From assembly GCF_003436275.1 (NCBI RefSeq), contig NZ_QSOP01000011.1:1-64000 (forward strand): DNA of 64,000 nt. The letters are read 5' to 3'. The translations under genes were made by a program, and so were the position numbers. Source of the stretch: Collinsella sp. TM09-10AT (GTDB lineage Bacteria > Actinomycetota > Coriobacteriia > Coriobacteriales > Coriobacteriaceae). Shown here one piece after another: positions 1 through 9,443 of the stretch. The number at the start of each line of letters is the position of its first letter. Positions within the stretch are counted from its first letter, which is position 1. The notes under the pieces are model-generated. The model did not search any database. It was not told the DNA's origin and saw only the letters and a list, made by a program, of their open reading frames with translations.

Positions 1-96
1 TTCATGCAGCAGGGGCTCTCAATGTTTTTATGTCCTGCTCATATCGTCTCTGCTGGCAGCTTGGAACAGTCCTTAAAGCCCGCATCAATCAACTGC

Positions 97-266
97 GGAA
101 AGCGCATCCCAGAATGAGCGTCCAACATGGGACATAGTTTCCCTTGAGGGCCTCAACCGGAAAATGCATCCCGGAATGTTGCCGGAAAGTGGAACGTAGT
201 TTCCCAAACGGGCCGCTAACGGAAAGTGCATCCCGCTATTGAGCTCCAAAATGGGATGCGCTTTCC
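97..266. repeat. 62-bp tandem array of imperfect hairpins
   Basis: Three units begin at 97, 159 and 221, exactly 62 bases apart. Each starts GGAAA-(G/A)-YGCATCCC and closes with a near-complement (GGGAY...TTTCC), so each unit can fold as a hairpin. The last unit ends at 266 with GGGATGCGCTTTCC. Linkers of about 15 bases separate units 1-2 and 2-3. No gene is visible in positions 1-340. Confidence 0.75.
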
Positions 267-295
267 GTGTCGGCAGTTCCTGGCAGCCTGGGGCT

Positions 296-322
296 ACTCA
301 TTTAAGTCTGTCCCCAATGAGT
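296..322. repeat. Small palindrome with CTGTCCC core
   Basis: Arms ACTCATT (296-302) and AATGAGT (316-322) enclose the core TAAGTCTGTCCCC. The core matches the dispersed palindromes at 28323, 34504, 35712, 47543 and 48281, while the stem sequence differs. It lies just after the stop of the C39-like gene, which runs on the other strand. Confidence 0.55.
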
Positions 323-340
323 GCAATGAGTGCCCAATGA

Positions 341-1375
341 CTAGTAGTAGGCCCACATGGCTTCGATTTCGTTGAGGACTTCTACGACACCCCAGCGACG
401 GGCGCTGCGGCTGGCCGAGTTGGGGTCGTAGACTCCCACTTGATCGGCATCGTCGATGCCCCAGAGCACGATATAGTGTCCAACACTGGTAAAGGTGCCG
501 GGACGAACCGATGCGATAATGGGCGCACCCGAGCGCAGCGCCTGGGTGATAGAGCTGCGATCGATATGGAGCTCCGTTGCGTTAAGGCCCAGCTGCCATG
601 CGCCGCGCGTCATAAATGACCATTCGGTGGCGCCGGTGGGGGCATAGTTGCCTGCCTCGGAAAGCGCGCACATATCGACGGGAGTCATATCGGTGCGTCC
701 CGTCTTAAAGATATAGACCATGGTGAGGCACGTAGGCCCGCAGGCATTTTGGCGGATGGTACCGCCGGCGTAAGGCAGCTCCGACCATGCAGGGTCGATC
801 TGATAGATATGGGGCATCGTGCCGGCTTGCCATTGCGAGCGCGGGGTCGAAAAGGCGAAAGAATAACCGGGCGCGACGGGGGCCTTGAGCAGCTTGTCCT
901 CGGCGGTGGGCTCAAGGCCGGCCGAGCCGTGGGACATACAGGAGCTCATAAGCACAAAGACCAGACAGATGAGGATAGAGCACAGTGCGAGGCAAAGTCG
1001 ACGAGCCGGAAGGGCGGGGGCATTCACGTACGATGTCGAGCGGTAGGGCTTGCCGTCGCGTCCGCCTTGGGAATGCGAAAAGAAGCGGTTGATATGGATG
1101 TCGGACTGACGTGCGCCGTTGCGGCGCAGTTGCGGAACCTCGGCCTGGCGCTGTCGAGTGCGCGCGCCCAGGCGGCTATCTTGCTGCGCGCTTGTGCCCG
1201 TGCTCGGACGGTCACTCTGCCGTGTTCTGCTTGTCTGCTGCCGAGACGAAGGCCTGGGTTGCTCTTGAGGGCGTTGCGGATTGCTGCTCGTGGCACTTCT
1301 AGGCGTCGGCGTGGTGCGGCCAGCAAGGCGAACGCTTTGTCGCCGTTGATCACCGTCGTTGTATCCGTATGCCAT
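341..1375 (-). CDS. Membrane-anchored C39-like cysteine peptidase
   Basis: A 344-residue protein in three parts. Residues 1-95 are very rich in Arg, Gln, Ser and Thr. A hydrophobic segment at about 125-147 looks like a membrane anchor. A C-terminal C39_2-type papain-fold domain follows. Visible catalytic elements are Cys in QNACGPTCLTM, His in SVGHYIVLWG and Asp in GVYDPNS, with a Gln before the Cys as oxyanion residue. It probably cleaves peptides at the outer face of the membrane; the substrate is unknown and no bacteriocin gene is nearby. The start at 1375 has a weak AAGGCGG site upstream. It stands alone, and the long opposite-strand reading frame over it has no recognisable domain. Confidence 0.8.
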   Translation of the reverse strand: MAYGYNDGDQRRQSVRLAGRTTPTPRSATSSNPQRPQEQPRPSSRQQTSRTRQSDRPSTGTSAQQDSRLGARTRQRQAEVPQLRRNGARQSDIHINRFFSHSQGGRDGKPYRSTSYVNAPALPARRLCLALCSILICLVFVLMSSCMSHGSAGLEPTAEDKLLKAPVAPGYSFAFSTPRSQWQAGTMPHIYQIDPAWSELPYAGGTIRQNACGPTCLTMVYIFKTGRTDMTPVDMCALSEAGNYAPTGATEWSFMTRGAWQLGLNATELHIDRSSITQALRSGAPIIASVRPGTFTSVGHYIVLWGIDDADQVGVYDPNSASRSARRWGVVEVLNEIEAMWAYY

Positions 1376-1736
1376 TCGTACCGCCTTGTCTCATGTATAA
1401 CCTGTCTATCCTACAAAAAAGATGTGCAACAAATGGGTCTGCGCGTCAAAAGCTCGGTAAACGGTACGAAAGGCGCAAAACGCACGGCTTCAAAAACATC
1501 TCTATATGCGTCCGATGAGCGTACGCCCGTCGGACGGGCGGCAACAATGAGTGGCAAACCGCGCCGTTCGTCCCAAAAACAGCGCCGCTCGTTTTGCAGT
1601 TCTGCCTTCGGTCGAGTCGCAAGCGGCGCTGCTGTGCCAAGGCCGTATCTTAAAGCCACGAAATAAAAGCGCGCGGTAAAACAGACCGCGCAAGGGGTGA
1701 CGCCAAAGAGGCGTCAATAAGGAAAGGAGGGGAACA
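1376..1736. other. Intergenic region, divergent promoters expected
   Basis: This 361-base gap separates the leftward C39-like gene from the rightward permease, so it must hold promoters for both. Two small hairpins precede the permease: GCGCGGT/ACCGCGC (1671-1691) and GACGCC/GGCGTC (1699-1715). A strong AAAGGAGG ribosome site follows. I see no convincing small gene or riboswitch. Confidence 0.4.
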
Positions 1737-3188
1737 ATGGCGGACAAGAACGCAGAAGTTGCAGTCGAAGGTAACGGCGGCATGAAGAAAACGCTTTCGC
1801 TCTGGAACTTCTTCACCATCGGTTTCGGTGCCATCATCGGAACTGGCTGGGTCCTGCAGGTCGGCGACTGGATGGTCGTGGGCGGCGGTCCCGTTCCCGC
1901 TATGATCGCATTCCTCTTGGGTGCAATCTTCCTCGTGCCCGTCGGAGCTGTTTTCGGTGAGCTCACGGCTGCTATCCCCATCTCGGGCGGCATCGTCGAG
2001 TATGTCGACCGTAGCTTTGGCCGTACGCTGAGCTACATCACCGGTTGGCTCCTGGCTCTGGGCAACGGCATCCTGTGCCCGTGGGAGGCCATCGCCATTT
2101 CGACCCTCGTGTCCGAGATGTTCGGCAGCCTGCCCGGTCTTGAGTGGCTGCGCGCCGTCAAGCTCTACACCATCTTGGGCGCCGACGTTTACTTGTTCCC
2201 GACGCTAATCGCGCTCGGCTTTGCAGTCTACGTCATCTTCCTCAACTTCCGCGGTGCCAGCTCGGCCGCCAAGCTCCAGGCCTTCCTGACCAAGGCTCTG
2301 CTCTGCGGCATGCTGCTCGCCATGGGTGTCTCGCTGTTCACCGGTTCGCCGGAACACGCCATGCCCGTGTTCTCCCAGGTCACCGGTGCTGGCGGCGGCA
2401 AGCCCGCTACCGAGGGCACCAGCCTGTTCGCCGGCATCGTGTCGGTCCTGGTTTTGACCCCGTTCTTCTACGCCGGCTTCGATACTATTCCTCAGCAGGC
2501 TGAGGAAGCAGCCGAGGGCCTCAACTGGAACAAGTTCGGCAAGATCATCTCCCTGGCCCTGCTGGCCGCCGGCGGCTTCTACATGGTCTGCATCTACTCG
2601 TTCGGCACCATCCTCGACTGGCATGAGTTTGTTAAGAGCCCGGTTCCCGCGCTTGCCTGCCTCAAGGGCATCAACATGCTCCTGTACCTGGCCATGCTCG
2701 TCATCGCCACGCTTGGACCCATGGGCCCGATGAACTCCTTCTACGGCGCCACGAGCCGCATCATGCTCGCCATGGGCCGCAAGGGCCAGCTGCCCGAGAA
2801 GTTCGCCGAGGTCGATCCCAAGTCCGGCGCTCCCAAGCTCGCCTGCGTCGTCCTGGGCGTCATCACCGTCATCGGTCCGTTCCTGGGCAAGAACATGCTC
2901 ATTCCTCTGACCAACGTGTCGGCCCTCGCCTTCATCTTCTCCTGCGGCATGGTCGCCCTCGCTTGCCTGCGCATGCGCTTCACCGAGCCCGACCTGCCTC
3001 GTCCCTACGAGGTGCCCGGCGGCAAGTTTGGCATCTGCCTCGCTGTCGCTGCCTGCGCCGTCATCATCGGCCTGCTCGTGATCCCGTTCTCTCCCGCCTC
3101 CCTCAACATGGTGGAGTGGAGCATCGTGATCGGCTGGCTGGCCATTGGCCTGGCCCTCATGGCCTTCACCAATTCCCGCAAAAAATAA
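1737..3188 (+). CDS. APC-superfamily amino acid permease
   Basis: A 483-residue polytopic membrane protein with about 12 hydrophobic segments. The first helix carries the APC signature FFTIGFGAIIGTGW, which in this family forms the unwound substrate-binding helix. The TM6 region reads FFYAGFDTIPQQAEEA, also typical of amino acid/polyamine/organocation transporters. It probably imports an amino acid or derivative by proton symport or exchange. The amidohydrolase starts 131 bases downstream on the same strand and may act on the same compound or its precursor. The start has a near-perfect GGAGG site. Substrate is not predictable. Confidence 0.9.
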   Translation: MADKNAEVAVEGNGGMKKTLSLWNFFTIGFGAIIGTGWVLQVGDWMVVGGGPVPAMIAFLLGAIFLVPVGAVFGELTAAIPISGGIVEYVDRSFGRTLSYITGWLLALGNGILCPWEAIAISTLVSEMFGSLPGLEWLRAVKLYTILGADVYLFPTLIALGFAVYVIFLNFRGASSAAKLQAFLTKALLCGMLLAMGVSLFTGSPEHAMPVFSQVTGAGGGKPATEGTSLFAGIVSVLVLTPFFYAGFDTIPQQAEEAAEGLNWNKFGKIISLALLAAGGFYMVCIYSFGTILDWHEFVKSPVPALACLKGINMLLYLAMLVIATLGPMGPMNSFYGATSRIMLAMGRKGQLPEKFAEVDPKSGAPKLACVVLGVITVIGPFLGKNMLIPLTNVSALAFIFSCGMVALACLRMRFTEPDLPRPYEVPGGKFGICLAVAACAVIIGLLVIPFSPASLNMVEWSIVIGWLAIGLALMAFTNSRKK

Positions 3189-3319
3189 CGCCTAGCCGGG
3201 GCGGATCGGGTGCGCGGAACCCTCTCTCCCGCGCACCGAACCCGGCACCACTTGGGTAGCTTTGTGAGGCCTTAACCCAACATGGCCTCGCCCACTATAT
3301 GGATCCATAAGGAGGAACC

Positions 3320-4597
3320 ATGTCTACTAAGTACGCAATCGTTGGCGGCAAGCTCATCGACGGTACCGGTGCCGAGCCGGTCGAGAACTCCCTCGTTCTC
3401 GTCGACGACAACGGCAAGATCGAGTATGCCGGTGCTATGCAGGACCTTCCCGAGGGCGTTGAGGTTATCGACGCCGCCGGCAAGACCGTCCTTCCCGGCC
3501 TGATCGACACCCACCTGCACTTCTCGGGCAACCTGACCGACGATGACACCGATTGGGTTATGCAGCCGCTCCTCGAGAAGCAGGCCGTCGCCGTCAAGCA
3601 GGCCTACGACTGCCTCACCCACGGCCTCACCACCGTCTGCGAGATCGGCCGCTTTGGTATCCAGATCCGCGACTGCATCGACAAGGGCGTCTTTAAGGGT
3701 CCGCGCGTTCTGGCCACCGGACTCGGCTTCTGCCGTGTTGCCGGTCACGGTGACTCCCACCACTGCAGCCAGGAGCTCAACAAGGAATCGCATCCCTGGG
3801 GCGACCAGGTCGACGGTCCTTGGGATCTGCGCAAGGCCGTCCGTCGTCGCCTGCGCGAGAACCCCGATGCCATCAAGATCTGGGCTACCGGTGGCGGCAT
3901 CTGGCGCTGGGACTCCGGTCGCGACCAGCACTACTGCTCCGAGGAGATCCAGGCCGTGATCGAAGAGGCCAAGTTGGTCGGCATTCCCGTGTGGAGCCAC
4001 TGCTACAACAACCACGCCGCTGCCTACGATTCCGTTCGCTTTGGCTGCGAGCAGCTGATTCACGGCTTCGATATCGATGAGCGCACCATGGACCTCATGG
4101 CTGAGCAGGGCACCTTCTTCACCCCGACGATCGCCTTCCTGCCCACCTGGTACGCCACCTATCCGCCCGTCTACGTCCCCGAGCTGCACGACAAGTACGA
4201 GGGCACCCTGGTCGAGAAGGAGCTGCAGCGCAACTACGACTGCCTGCGCGAGGCCAAGAAGCGCGGCGTCGTCATGACGATCGGCTCCGACTCCTTCTCC
4301 TTCGTCACCCCGTACGGCACCTGCTCCATCGAGGAGATGTACGAGTTTGTCGACAAGATCGGCTTCACCCCGGTCGAGACCATCACCTGCGCCACCCTCA
4401 ACGGTGCCAAGATGTGCCACATCGAGGACGAGACCGGTTCCATCGAGGCCGGCAAGTGCGCCGACCTGCTGGTCGTCAACGGTGACGTCGCCGCCGACAT
4501 CCACGTGCTCAACACCGACAACATGGACGTCATCATGAAGGACGGCTGGATCGTCGAGGCTGGCACCTTTGGCGAGGCCAACAAATACAGCGCCTAA
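3320..4597 (+). CDS. Metal-dependent amidohydrolase (imidazolonepropionase/prolidase-like)
   Basis: A 425-residue TIM-barrel hydrolase. Metal ligands are visible: HxH in GLIDTHLHFSG (about residue 60), a Lys in AIKIWATGGG that is carboxylated in relatives, His in PVWSHCYNN and in QLIHGFDID, and Asp in TIGSDSF. The C-terminal GxIEAGKCADLLVV is the usual closing beta-sandwich motif. Relatives include imidazolonepropionase-like enzymes and Xaa-Pro or Xaa-Arg/Lys dipeptidases, so hydrolysis of an N-acyl or dipeptide bond is likely. It follows an APC permease, suggesting uptake and cleavage of one amino acid derivative. A TAAGGAGG-type site precedes the ATG. Confidence 0.85.
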   Translation: MSTKYAIVGGKLIDGTGAEPVENSLVLVDDNGKIEYAGAMQDLPEGVEVIDAAGKTVLPGLIDTHLHFSGNLTDDDTDWVMQPLLEKQAVAVKQAYDCLTHGLTTVCEIGRFGIQIRDCIDKGVFKGPRVLATGLGFCRVAGHGDSHHCSQELNKESHPWGDQVDGPWDLRKAVRRRLRENPDAIKIWATGGGIWRWDSGRDQHYCSEEIQAVIEEAKLVGIPVWSHCYNNHAAAYDSVRFGCEQLIHGFDIDERTMDLMAEQGTFFTPTIAFLPTWYATYPPVYVPELHDKYEGTLVEKELQRNYDCLREAKKRGVVMTIGSDSFSFVTPYGTCSIEEMYEFVDKIGFTPVETITCATLNGAKMCHIEDETGSIEAGKCADLLVVNGDVAADIHVLNTDNMDVIMKDGWIVEAGTFGEANKYSA

Positions 4598-4655
4598 GAT
4601 ACCGTTTGTCGATGGCTGGATGTAAAACACAGTATTTGATTGCATAATGCAATGG

Positions 4656-4680
4656 AGAGGGTCGCTTGCGGCCCTCTTTA
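4656..4680 (+). terminator. Hairpin with T-rich tail after amidohydrolase
   Basis: AGAGGG (4656) pairs with CCCTCT (4672-4677), followed by a T-rich stretch. It lies 58 bases past the amidohydrolase stop and just before the first sensor kinase. Its presence argues against kinase starts upstream of 4700. Confidence 0.5.
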
Positions 4681-4714
4681 TTGCTATGGGTGCTACGGAC
4701 AAGAGGGGATGACG

Positions 4715-6100
4715 GTGGATTTAAACAGGCTGATTCTGGGCAAGAGCTACAACTCTACCAAGGTCTTTCGTACGGCCCAGCATGTGGTTCAGGCCATCCT
4801 GCTCGGTGTTGTCGTTCCGGCGCTTATCCTGCTGCTTATCTGGGATTTAACCGATAATCCCAATCCCGTTCCGGGCGTTGTCGTTATTGCCGGCCTGGTC
4901 ATGCTGTGCTTCTTTTTCTCGTATGTCTTTGTGGTCCCCGACGACCTCACATCGAGCGCAACCGACCGTACGCTCGCCATCGCATCAAAAATATTCGCCT
5001 ACACGTCGCGCGGCCTTACGCCCGAAGCTGCCCTGGGCGCCTCTAAGATCATCCTGTCCGAAACCATCGCCTCTGCCATCTGCTTTACCGACGGCAAGCA
5101 GGTGTTGGCAAGCTGGGGCGAGGACTCGGCAAAATGCCCCGCGGGCACCCCGGTGGTGCTGCGGACCACGCTCAATGTGATCAACAGCGGTGAGCAAAGC
5201 GTTTTCTCGCGCGATGCCTCGACCGAGACAGGTGGCTACTTTCCGCGCCTGCGCGCCGGTATTGTCGCACCGCTTACCGTGCGCGGGCATTGCGTGGGCA
5301 CGCTCGAGCTGTATTATCCCCGTCTGAGCAGCATCGATATGCGCCAGACGGCGCTTGCCTCGGGCTTTGCCGACCTCATTTCCACGCAGCTTGCGAGCTT
5401 TGAGCTCGAGCGCCAGGACGAGCTTACGGCCCGCGTGGAGCTGCGCGCCTTGCAATCGCAGGTCGATCCTCATTTTCTGTTTAACACCATCAGCACCATT
5501 GTGTCGCTCGTACGTACCGAGCCGGACAAGGCCAGGTCGCTGCTCATCGACTTTTCCAATTACTACCGTCAGACACTGTCCGATTCCGATACCCTCACAA
5601 CGCTCGAGCACGAGGTGGAACAGGGCACTCGTTACATCAACCTTATGCAGGCCCGGTATGGCGACGGCCGTCTGCGCGTCTCGGTCGATATCGACTTTGA
5701 GGTGCGCGACAGCATGGTGCCGCCGTTTATCTTGCAGCCGCTGCTCGAAAACTGCATCAAGCATGCGCAGCGCGAGACCGAGCCGCTTTCTATTCGTGTT
5801 AGGGCTTTTGAGACCGATGACGGTCTGGAGATCATCGTCGAAGATGACGGCATCGGTATGAGCGAAGAAGTCTGCGCGCACCTGTTTGAGCAGCATCGCC
5901 GAGAGGAGCCCGAGAGCATTACCGCCGACGGCTCCATCAAACGAGGCTGCGGCCTGGCGCTCTTCAACGTGCTTCAGCGCATCCATTTCTTTTACGGAGA
6001 AGATTCTGGCATGCGCGTGAAGTCCCAGGAGGGCGTGGGAACGCAGGTCATCGTCGAGCTGAACGGCGAGCCGCATGAGCCGGCGCCGATGAAGGTGTAG
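4715..6100 (+). CDS. LytS-type sensor histidine kinase (first pair)
   Basis: Two N-terminal membrane helices (roughly residues 20-80) are followed by a GAF-like region, a His_kinase domain and an HATPase domain. The phospho-acceptor box is LQSQVDPHFLFNT and the ATP-lid motif is EDDGIGM. The architecture is LytS/YehU-like but with two rather than five or six helices. The partner LytTR regulator begins about 40 bases downstream. AAGAGGGG at 4701-4708 abuts an ATG at 4709 but is ideally spaced for the GTG at 4715, which I chose; the ATG adds two residues. The signal is unknown. A paralog lies at 10628. Confidence 0.88.
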   Translation: MDLNRLILGKSYNSTKVFRTAQHVVQAILLGVVVPALILLLIWDLTDNPNPVPGVVVIAGLVMLCFFFSYVFVVPDDLTSSATDRTLAIASKIFAYTSRGLTPEAALGASKIILSETIASAICFTDGKQVLASWGEDSAKCPAGTPVVLRTTLNVINSGEQSVFSRDASTETGGYFPRLRAGIVAPLTVRGHCVGTLELYYPRLSSIDMRQTALASGFADLISTQLASFELERQDELTARVELRALQSQVDPHFLFNTISTIVSLVRTEPDKARSLLIDFSNYYRQTLSDSDTLTTLEHEVEQGTRYINLMQARYGDGRLRVSVDIDFEVRDSMVPPFILQPLLENCIKHAQRETEPLSIRVRAFETDDGLEIIVEDDGIGMSEEVCAHLFEQHRREEPESITADGSIKRGCGLALFNVLQRIHFFYGEDSGMRVKSQEGVGTQVIVELNGEPHEPAPMKV

Positions 6101-6139
6101 CGCGCGGTTGGATTGAGAGAAAAAAGAGGGGAAGCGCAT

Positions 6140-6874
6140 ATGTCCGAGGGATGGAACATCTTGGTGGTTGATGACGAGCCTCCTATTAGGGCTGAGCTAC
6201 GCTATCTATTGGAAAAGGATACGCGTGTGGGTCATATTGCCGAGGCGGGCAATGTCACCGAAGCCGTGGAGTCGATTCTGTCGAACAAGCCCGACGTGTT
6301 GTTTTTAGACATTACCATGCCCGGTCGCTCGGGAATTGAGCTTGCCGAGACGCTGCAGAACCTAAAGACGCCGCCGGTCGTGGTGTTTGTGACGGCATTT
6401 GCCGAGTATGCGGCTGATGCCTATAACCTCGATGCCGTCGATTATGTCGTCAAGCCGGTTGAGGACGCACGCCTGTCAAAGGCACTCGACAAGATCGAGG
6501 CGGCCTTGGGCGTCCGTCGTGTTATCCACGCTCCGCGCCAGCCTTTGCGTCTGACGGTGGACCGCGGGGGCAAAAAGGTGTTCATTCCCGCCGCAGACGT
6601 TTGCTACTTTGAGGCGCGCGCCGATTTTTGCAACGCCATCTGCGCCGAGGGAACGTACCTGATCAATGAGTCGATCTCTTCGCTCGAGCGTCGCTTGGAC
6701 TCCGAGGGCTTTATTCGCGTTCATCGCAGCTACCTGGTCAATTTGGAAGACGTGCACAATGTTGAGATTGGCTCCACGGGGTTGATGGAGCTCAGGCTCG
6801 ACCGCGTGAACTCGACGGTACCGGTGTCCCGTCGTCGTGCCGCCGAGGTCAAGTCGCACCTGGGGCTTGCGTAA
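6140..6874 (+). CDS. LytTR-family response regulator (first pair)
   Basis: A 244-residue regulator. The receiver domain opens ILVVDDEPPIR, has phospho-acceptor Asp in VLFLDITMPG, the Thr/Ala position in VFVTAF, and Lys in VVKPVED. The C-terminal LytTR DNA-binding domain runs from LRLTVDRGGKKVFI to VPVSRRRAAEV. It is encoded right after its kinase, so co-transcription is expected. GAGGGG precedes the ATG at 6140. LytTR regulators usually bind pairs of short direct repeats about one helical turn apart; the target is not evident here. Confidence 0.92.
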   Translation: MSEGWNILVVDDEPPIRAELRYLLEKDTRVGHIAEAGNVTEAVESILSNKPDVLFLDITMPGRSGIELAETLQNLKTPPVVVFVTAFAEYAADAYNLDAVDYVVKPVEDARLSKALDKIEAALGVRRVIHAPRQPLRLTVDRGGKKVFIPAADVCYFEARADFCNAICAEGTYLINESISSLERRLDSEGFIRVHRSYLVNLEDVHNVEIGSTGLMELRLDRVNSTVPVSRRRAAEVKSHLGLA

Positions 6875-6966
6875 GAGGCTTGCGTGCTGTCGTTTACCAT
6901 CGCAGGTTTGGCATGGGCGCGCGGTGGGCATAATGGGTGGCATCGAATGAAATCGAAAGGATCATT

Positions 6967-7911
6967 ATGCCCGCGCTTATCACCCATCATCTGTTTGGCG
7001 AGGAAAGCATCGACCGTCTTCCGCAGGGCGTCATCACGTCCGATGAAGAGCGCATTGCCTTTATCTTGGGCAACCAAGGCCCCGACCCGTTTTTCTTTCA
7101 CATTCTGACACCGCGTGTTTCCGACTGCACGCTGCTGGCGCAGGTCATGCATCGGTCGCGCATGTCTCGCCAGTTCGCGTGCCTGCGCGACGGCGTGTCG
7201 CATCTGCTGCCGCGCGATGCCAGCTTGGGTCGTGCCTTTGCGCTGGGCCTGCTGTCTCATTACGTGCTCGACCGCAACGCTCACCCCTTTGTCTATGAGC
7301 AGCAGTTTGGCATCGTGGAGTCCGATTCAGAGCTTGAGGATTCGAGCAGTCAGGTCCATGCCGTGATCGAGAGCGACCTGGATGTACTGATGCTGCAGCT
7401 TAAACGCGATGGCGCTACGGTCGACGATTACCCGCCGGCGGGCGAGATCGTCACCACCGATCGCATCAATCGCGTGGCCGGCGTGCTGATGAGCTATGTT
7501 GCCGGACGCGTGTACGGCATTGACATTCCGGCGGGGGAGTACGGTGCTGCCGTTGCCAATATGCAGCGACTTTACCGCGCGATTGAGCCGGCCGGCTCCG
7601 CAAAGACGCGCGCGATCTCGCTGGTTGAGGGCTTGGTGCACGACTACTCGCTGCTCGACGGCCTTGCGCACCGCGTGACGACCGAGCTGCCCGAGCGTAC
7701 CGGCAACCTGGGCCACTTGGCATGGAAGAACCCCTTTACCGATGAAGTCTCGACCGAGAGCTTCCCCGAGGTCTTTGACCGCGCGCTGCTCGATTACGAG
7801 TGCACGGTTGCCCGCTTTATCGAGACCGGCGATATGGAAGCCGTGACCAACCATGTCAATTACAGCGGTCGCGTGCTCAATGCCGATGAGGAGTTCGACC
7901 GCGAGGAATAG
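6967..7911 (+). CDS. Zinc-dependent phospholipase C-like protein
   Basis: A 314-residue protein. It opens PALITHHLFGEES and has DPFFFH and LLSHYVLDRNAHPFVY, the spaced His/Asp residues of the zinc-dependent phospholipase C fold (S1/P1-like metal cluster). Members hydrolyse phosphodiesters, but many bacterial ones with this short architecture are uncharacterised. No signal peptide is visible, so a cytoplasmic role is likely. The start at 6967 has a GAAAGGA site; 92 bases separate it from the regulator upstream. Confidence 0.75.
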   Translation: MPALITHHLFGEESIDRLPQGVITSDEERIAFILGNQGPDPFFFHILTPRVSDCTLLAQVMHRSRMSRQFACLRDGVSHLLPRDASLGRAFALGLLSHYVLDRNAHPFVYEQQFGIVESDSELEDSSSQVHAVIESDLDVLMLQLKRDGATVDDYPPAGEIVTTDRINRVAGVLMSYVAGRVYGIDIPAGEYGAAVANMQRLYRAIEPAGSAKTRAISLVEGLVHDYSLLDGLAHRVTTELPERTGNLGHLAWKNPFTDEVSTESFPEVFDRALLDYECTVARFIETGDMEAVTNHVNYSGRVLNADEEFDREE

Positions 7912-8012
7912 GGCTCATGCGTGCCCCTTTGCCGAATCCTTACCGGTGCTTCTGGACAATTGGGGTACGATGAACTAACTGCATATCGGGCAAATACGAA
8001 GGGTCCCTGTCC

Positions 8013-9272
8013 ATGAAATACACCAAGCTCGAGCGTAACTGGGTTATGTACGATGTGGGCAATTCGGCCCTCGTGCTGCTCAATACCTCGGTGGTGCCCA
8101 TTTACTTTAACACCATCAATACCGGCGCTTCCTCGGCAGACCTGGTGGTCGCTTGGGGCAACGCTCAGACGATTGCCTCGCTGGTCATTGCCATGCTCAT
8201 GCCCATTCTGGGCGCGCTTGCCGATTACGCCGGCAACAAGATCAAGTTCTTCTTGGGCTTCTTCCTCACGGGCCTGGTTCTTTGCCTGGCGCAGGCTATC
8301 CCAATGTCCGCCATGGCATTTTTGACTGTGTACGTGCTGTGCACCATCGGCCTCAACTCTTCTATGACGTTCTACGACGCTATGCTGCCCGACATTACCG
8401 CCGACGAGCGCATGGACGTCGTGTCCAGCTCGGGTTATGCCTGGGGCTACATCGGTTCCACTGTGCCGTTCATCATCTGCCTGGCGCTTATCATGGGTGG
8501 TCCCGCTCTTGGTGTCCCCACCATGCTGGCAACGCGTCTGTCGTTTATCATCACTGGTGCCTGGTGGCTCATCTTTACCCTGCTGCTCATTCGCACCTAT
8601 AAGCAGAAGTACGGTCGCGAGCGCGGTCCCGAGGACACTATCGGCCACATCGTGGGCGGCGTGTTCTCCGAGGTCGGACACACCATGCGCGAGATCGCCC
8701 ACAACAAGACCGTGCTGGTCTACATGATCGCGTTCTTCTTCTATATCGACGGTGTGCACACGGTCATTTCCATGGCAACCAGCTACGGATCGGCCTTGGG
8801 CATCGATTCGACCCAGTTGGTCCTGGCGCTGCTCGTTACGCAGTTTGTGGCCTTCCCGTCCGCCATCATCTACGGTAAGCTCGCCGGCCGCGTGGGCACG
8901 CTCAACATGATCTTGGTGGCAGTCGCCGCCTATATGGGCATCGTGCTCTTTGCCGCGTTCTTCCTCAAGACTGCCTTTGAGTTTTGGGTGCTTGCCATTT
9001 TGGTCGGCCTGTTCCAGGGCGGCGTGCAGGCGCTCAGCCGCAGCTACTTTGGCCGCATTATTCCCAAGGAAAAGTCCAACGAGTACTACGGCTTCTTTGA
9101 TATCTTTGGCCGCTATGCAAGTGTTATGGGCACCTTCTTGGTGTCGGTCGTCACCTCGCTGACCGGCAACCCCTCGCTGGGCGTCCTGTCTATCGGCGTG
9201 CTGCTGGTGGTGGGCTTTGCGCTGCTGGTCCGTCTGTCCCGCATGTCTCAGACGGCAGAGCAGGCCGCATAG
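8013..9272 (+). CDS. MFS transporter, UMF1/BtlA-like
   Basis: A 419-residue protein with about 12 membrane helices. It begins KLERNWVMYDVGNSALV, resembling the opening of UMF1-type (vacuole base Atg22-like) major facilitators, and contains QALSRSYFGRIIPKEKSNEYYGFFDIFGR in segments typical of that family. Relatives are proposed to export amino acids or sugars; the substrate is unknown. It lies between the phospholipase-like gene and the glycosyltransferase, all on one strand but with gaps over 100 bases that could hold promoters. Confidence 0.85.
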   Translation: MKYTKLERNWVMYDVGNSALVLLNTSVVPIYFNTINTGASSADLVVAWGNAQTIASLVIAMLMPILGALADYAGNKIKFFLGFFLTGLVLCLAQAIPMSAMAFLTVYVLCTIGLNSSMTFYDAMLPDITADERMDVVSSSGYAWGYIGSTVPFIICLALIMGGPALGVPTMLATRLSFIITGAWWLIFTLLLIRTYKQKYGRERGPEDTIGHIVGGVFSEVGHTMREIAHNKTVLVYMIAFFFYIDGVHTVISMATSYGSALGIDSTQLVLALLVTQFVAFPSAIIYGKLAGRVGTLNMILVAVAAYMGIVLFAAFFLKTAFEFWVLAILVGLFQGGVQALSRSYFGRIIPKEKSNEYYGFFDIFGRYASVMGTFLVSVVTSLTGNPSLGVLSIGVLLVVGFALLVRLSRMSQTAEQAA

Positions 9273-9364
9273 GAACCTGCCGGTAATTGCGTCCGCCGCG
9301 ATACTCTTTTGGGGTTATCCGCAATAAACATTCTGACTTTCGAACAATGATTAGCCCAAGTGGG

Positions 9365-9422
9365 TATGATGGAGTCAGCTAGGTCGCGGGGCGTCGCCTG
9401 TGTTTGGCGGCGTCCCGTTTTT
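9365..9422 (+). promoter_or_regulatory. Possible promoter plus leader hairpin before glycosyltransferase
   Basis: TATGAT at 9365-9370 is a good -10 match, although no good -35 is seen. It is followed by a GC-rich hairpin at 9386-9416 (CGGGGCGTCGCC with GGCGGCGTCCCG) and a T-run at 9417-9422. The hairpin lies between the putative promoter and the ribosome site at about 9433. It could simply terminate the MFS gene, or attenuate the glycosyltransferase operon. Confidence 0.4.
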
Positions 9423-9443
9423 GTGTTGCAGGGAGGGTAAGGC

